DNA of 20,894 nucleotides from Amoebophrya sp. AT5.2. Its lineage: Eukaryota > Sar > Dinophyceae > Syndiniales > Amoebophryaceae. This document shows, piece by piece, positions 19,723 through 20,894 of the stretch. The stretch's first letter is position 1. Each line of letters begins with the position of its first letter. The DNA lies in NCBI GenBank assembly GCA_005223375.1, contig RXOD01004534.1, positions 1 through 20,894 of the forward strand. Reading direction: 5' to 3'. The notes beneath the pieces are model-generated. The model worked only from the letters and a program-made list of their open reading frames with translations, had not been told where the DNA came from and searched no databases. The position numbers and the translations under genes were made by a program.

Positions 19723-20252
19723 AAGGAGCTTTCGTGCGGTGGCCTCGGTGATAATGCTCGGGTTGGCGTTCGTGCTGACGCTCGTATTCATCGGGGTGCG
19801 GGCTTTCTTCTCCAACTGGGAGCTGGTCACGCTGCCCCCGCTGGCCGCCAGCGCCTTGCTCGCGAGCGTAGCGGACGCGCCCGCTTTCGTCGTCGCAGGT
19901 AAGTGATTCGGACGATTTTCGTTTACTTATTAGTTGTTTGGTGTTGAATTGATGTCGCTGCGGCGCGGTGCGATCGGATCGATGCGGATTCCTAGCCAGT
20001 AGATTCGTGCTGATCAGCCAGGAGGCGATCGCCTGTCTCCCTCTCCACAACTGTGCTGATCAGGCGATCCAACTGTTGACGATCAAAAGCAAAATCACTC
20101 AACAGGAGATCTGGTCTCGGGCTCGCTGGACGTGTGGCCGGTGGTGAGCGTCCCGCTGCTCTGGTCCGGGGTCTACGTCTGCGGCGTGCTGCTCCACTGC
20201 CTTTGGCTATCCAAGACCACCCAGCGACGCATCAACGTGGACGATCCCTACG
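19723..20252 (+). CDS. Two exons of a multi-pass membrane protein, probably the continuing myosin tail
   Basis: Exon 19723-19898 and exon 20106-20252 are joined by a classical intron (gtaagt at 19899, aacag ending 20105), reading ...FVVAG/DLVSG. The first has a strong transmembrane span (ASVIMLGLAFVLTLVFIGV) and a weaker hydrophobic one (LPPLAASALLASV). The second has VVSVPLLWSGVYVCGVLLH, followed by a basic turn KTTQRRINVDDPY. Same strand, same hydrophobic character and no start or stop signals between suggest they continue the four-span tail ending at about 19310, for a total of about six or seven spans. I do not recognise the membrane family. They could instead belong to a separate membrane-protein gene. 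A donor GTATTT at 20253 shows that at least one more exon follows; acgcag at 20388 would continue in frame with DFQTKKDGDVYYSS. Confidence 0.65.
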
Positions 20253-20412
20253 GTATTTTAATTTGTATCCAGCTTTTTTATTTTTGATTCCCCAGCAGAA
20301 TTCATTTTTTCGATTGGTGTTGGTCACATTCATGCTCCTGCCATGATCATGCTCGAGTCCTGGACTTACTAGAACAAAAAATACGCAGACTTTCAAACAA
20401 AAAAAGACGGCG

Positions 20413-20894
20413 ATGTCTACTACAGCTCACGTCCCCCGGCGCGTCGGCGGCGGCATCGGCATCAGGTGGCCCGTGGCCGCGTGTTTTGCTATTGTCTTTG
20501 TCGTCGGCAGCGCAGGAGCCTCCGCGCCTGCATTTCTATCGCCTTCGCCGCGACGTGGGGATAACGCACATGAACGCGCGCCCTCCAGCCCTTGGGTCTC
20601 AAACTCAAGCAGTCCCGACGCTCCGCATCTGCATGCCATTGAGTACAGCGAGCACGCTGAAACTCCGGCGGGCGCTGGCCTCCAATCGTACCAGCACACA
20701 ACCACCGACGGGACCGCCCCCAACTTTCTGGCACCTCGTCAGACTGCTCCGACCATAGTCAAGGAAGGGCGTACGCAGCGAAGGACACACGGAAAAATGA
20801 CAATGCTCGCACCGCCGCCGGGGAGCGAACTACGAGGAGGCGCGTGGGTGGTGATCGACCCGTCGATCAACCCGGACTTGATGGAGATGTACGC
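20413..20894 (+). CDS. Signal-peptide protein of unknown family (partial, runs off right edge)
   Basis: From ATG 20413 the frame is open for 160 codons to the end of the window. The start MSTTAHVPRRVGGGIGIRW is followed by a hydrophobic core PVAACFAIVFVVGSAGASA with a good cleavage site, so a secreted, plastid-directed or membrane product is likely. The next 90 residues are low-complexity (Ser, Pro, His, Thr), then an ordered stretch GAWVVIDPSINPDLMEMY begins at the edge. Another frame over 20389-20564 could be the next exon of the upstream membrane gene, so only one of the two may be used here, or both overlap. I do not recognise the family. Confidence 0.6.
   Translation, partial: MSTTAHVPRRVGGGIGIRWPVAACFAIVFVVGSAGASAPAFLSPSPRRGDNAHERAPSSPWVSNSSSPDAPHLHAIEYSEHAETPAGAGLQSYQHTTTDGTAPNFLAPRQTAPTIVKEGRTQRRTHGKMTMLAPPPGSELRGGAWVVIDPSINPDLMEMY

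Noticed and set aside
18918..20252. Membrane tail as a chitin synthase or ZIP metal transporter
   Set aside because: The tail has a QRR triplet and a GNLFLHGVSE stretch, but neither the QRRRW/EDR catalytic signatures nor the HxxPE-type ZIP motif is present. I left the family open.
1..20894. Dinoflagellate spliced-leader relic, rRNA, tRNA or CRISPR array
   Set aside because: I found no stretch matching the spliced-leader sequence, no rRNA-like segment and no regularly spaced repeat array. tRNA genes were not exhaustively excluded by eye.

Overview
The window is nuclear DNA from a eukaryote, most likely a single-celled flagellated protist. Genes are broken by spliceosomal introns of about 240-440 bases with GT...AG borders, exons are rich in G/C at third codon positions, and introns are more A/T-rich. 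A LINE-type RNase H reading frame, a CEP19-like centriolar protein and an unconventional myosin would fit an alveolate such as a dinoflagellate or chromerid. That placement is inference: I found no dinoflagellate spliced-leader relic, and no base signature settles it.

Left part (1-6500). A long minus-strand frame (1661 to the left edge) encodes an RNase H domain plus a CCHC zinc finger, typical of the C-terminal end of a non-LTR retrotransposon protein. It is divergently arranged with an intronless plus-strand gene (1947-3269) for an unrecognised secreted protein. After about 1.2 kb without a convincing gene comes a clear three-exon gene for ribosomal protein eL20 (L18a), 4531-5670, which anchors the plus-strand splice rules (GT-AG, often GTAC or GTAA at the donor). 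About 0.8 kb of apparently empty sequence follows.

Middle (6500-15211). A 454-residue protein begins with a CEP19-like domain, continues through an acidic low-complexity linker and ends in two SH3-like repeats. A third such repeat continues in the same frame beyond one TAG codon. Next come the exons of a large secreted protein (8575-11469) and, on the same strand, exons of a glycosyltransferase domain with a DSD metal/nucleotide-sugar motif (11994-15211). The splice phases allow these to be one gene. The last intron holds decayed copies of exon-like sequence.

Right part (15212-20894). Five exons encode the second half of a myosin motor (switch II region, SH1 region, converter, IQ motif). The P-loop half is not found upstream. 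Within one uninterrupted frame the IQ motif runs into a tail with about four transmembrane segments, and two further exons add two or three more. A myosin with a polytopic membrane tail and no visible nucleotide-binding P-loop is the most unusual object here. A new signal-peptide protein starts at 20413 and runs off the right edge, overlapping in another frame what could be the next exon of the membrane tail.
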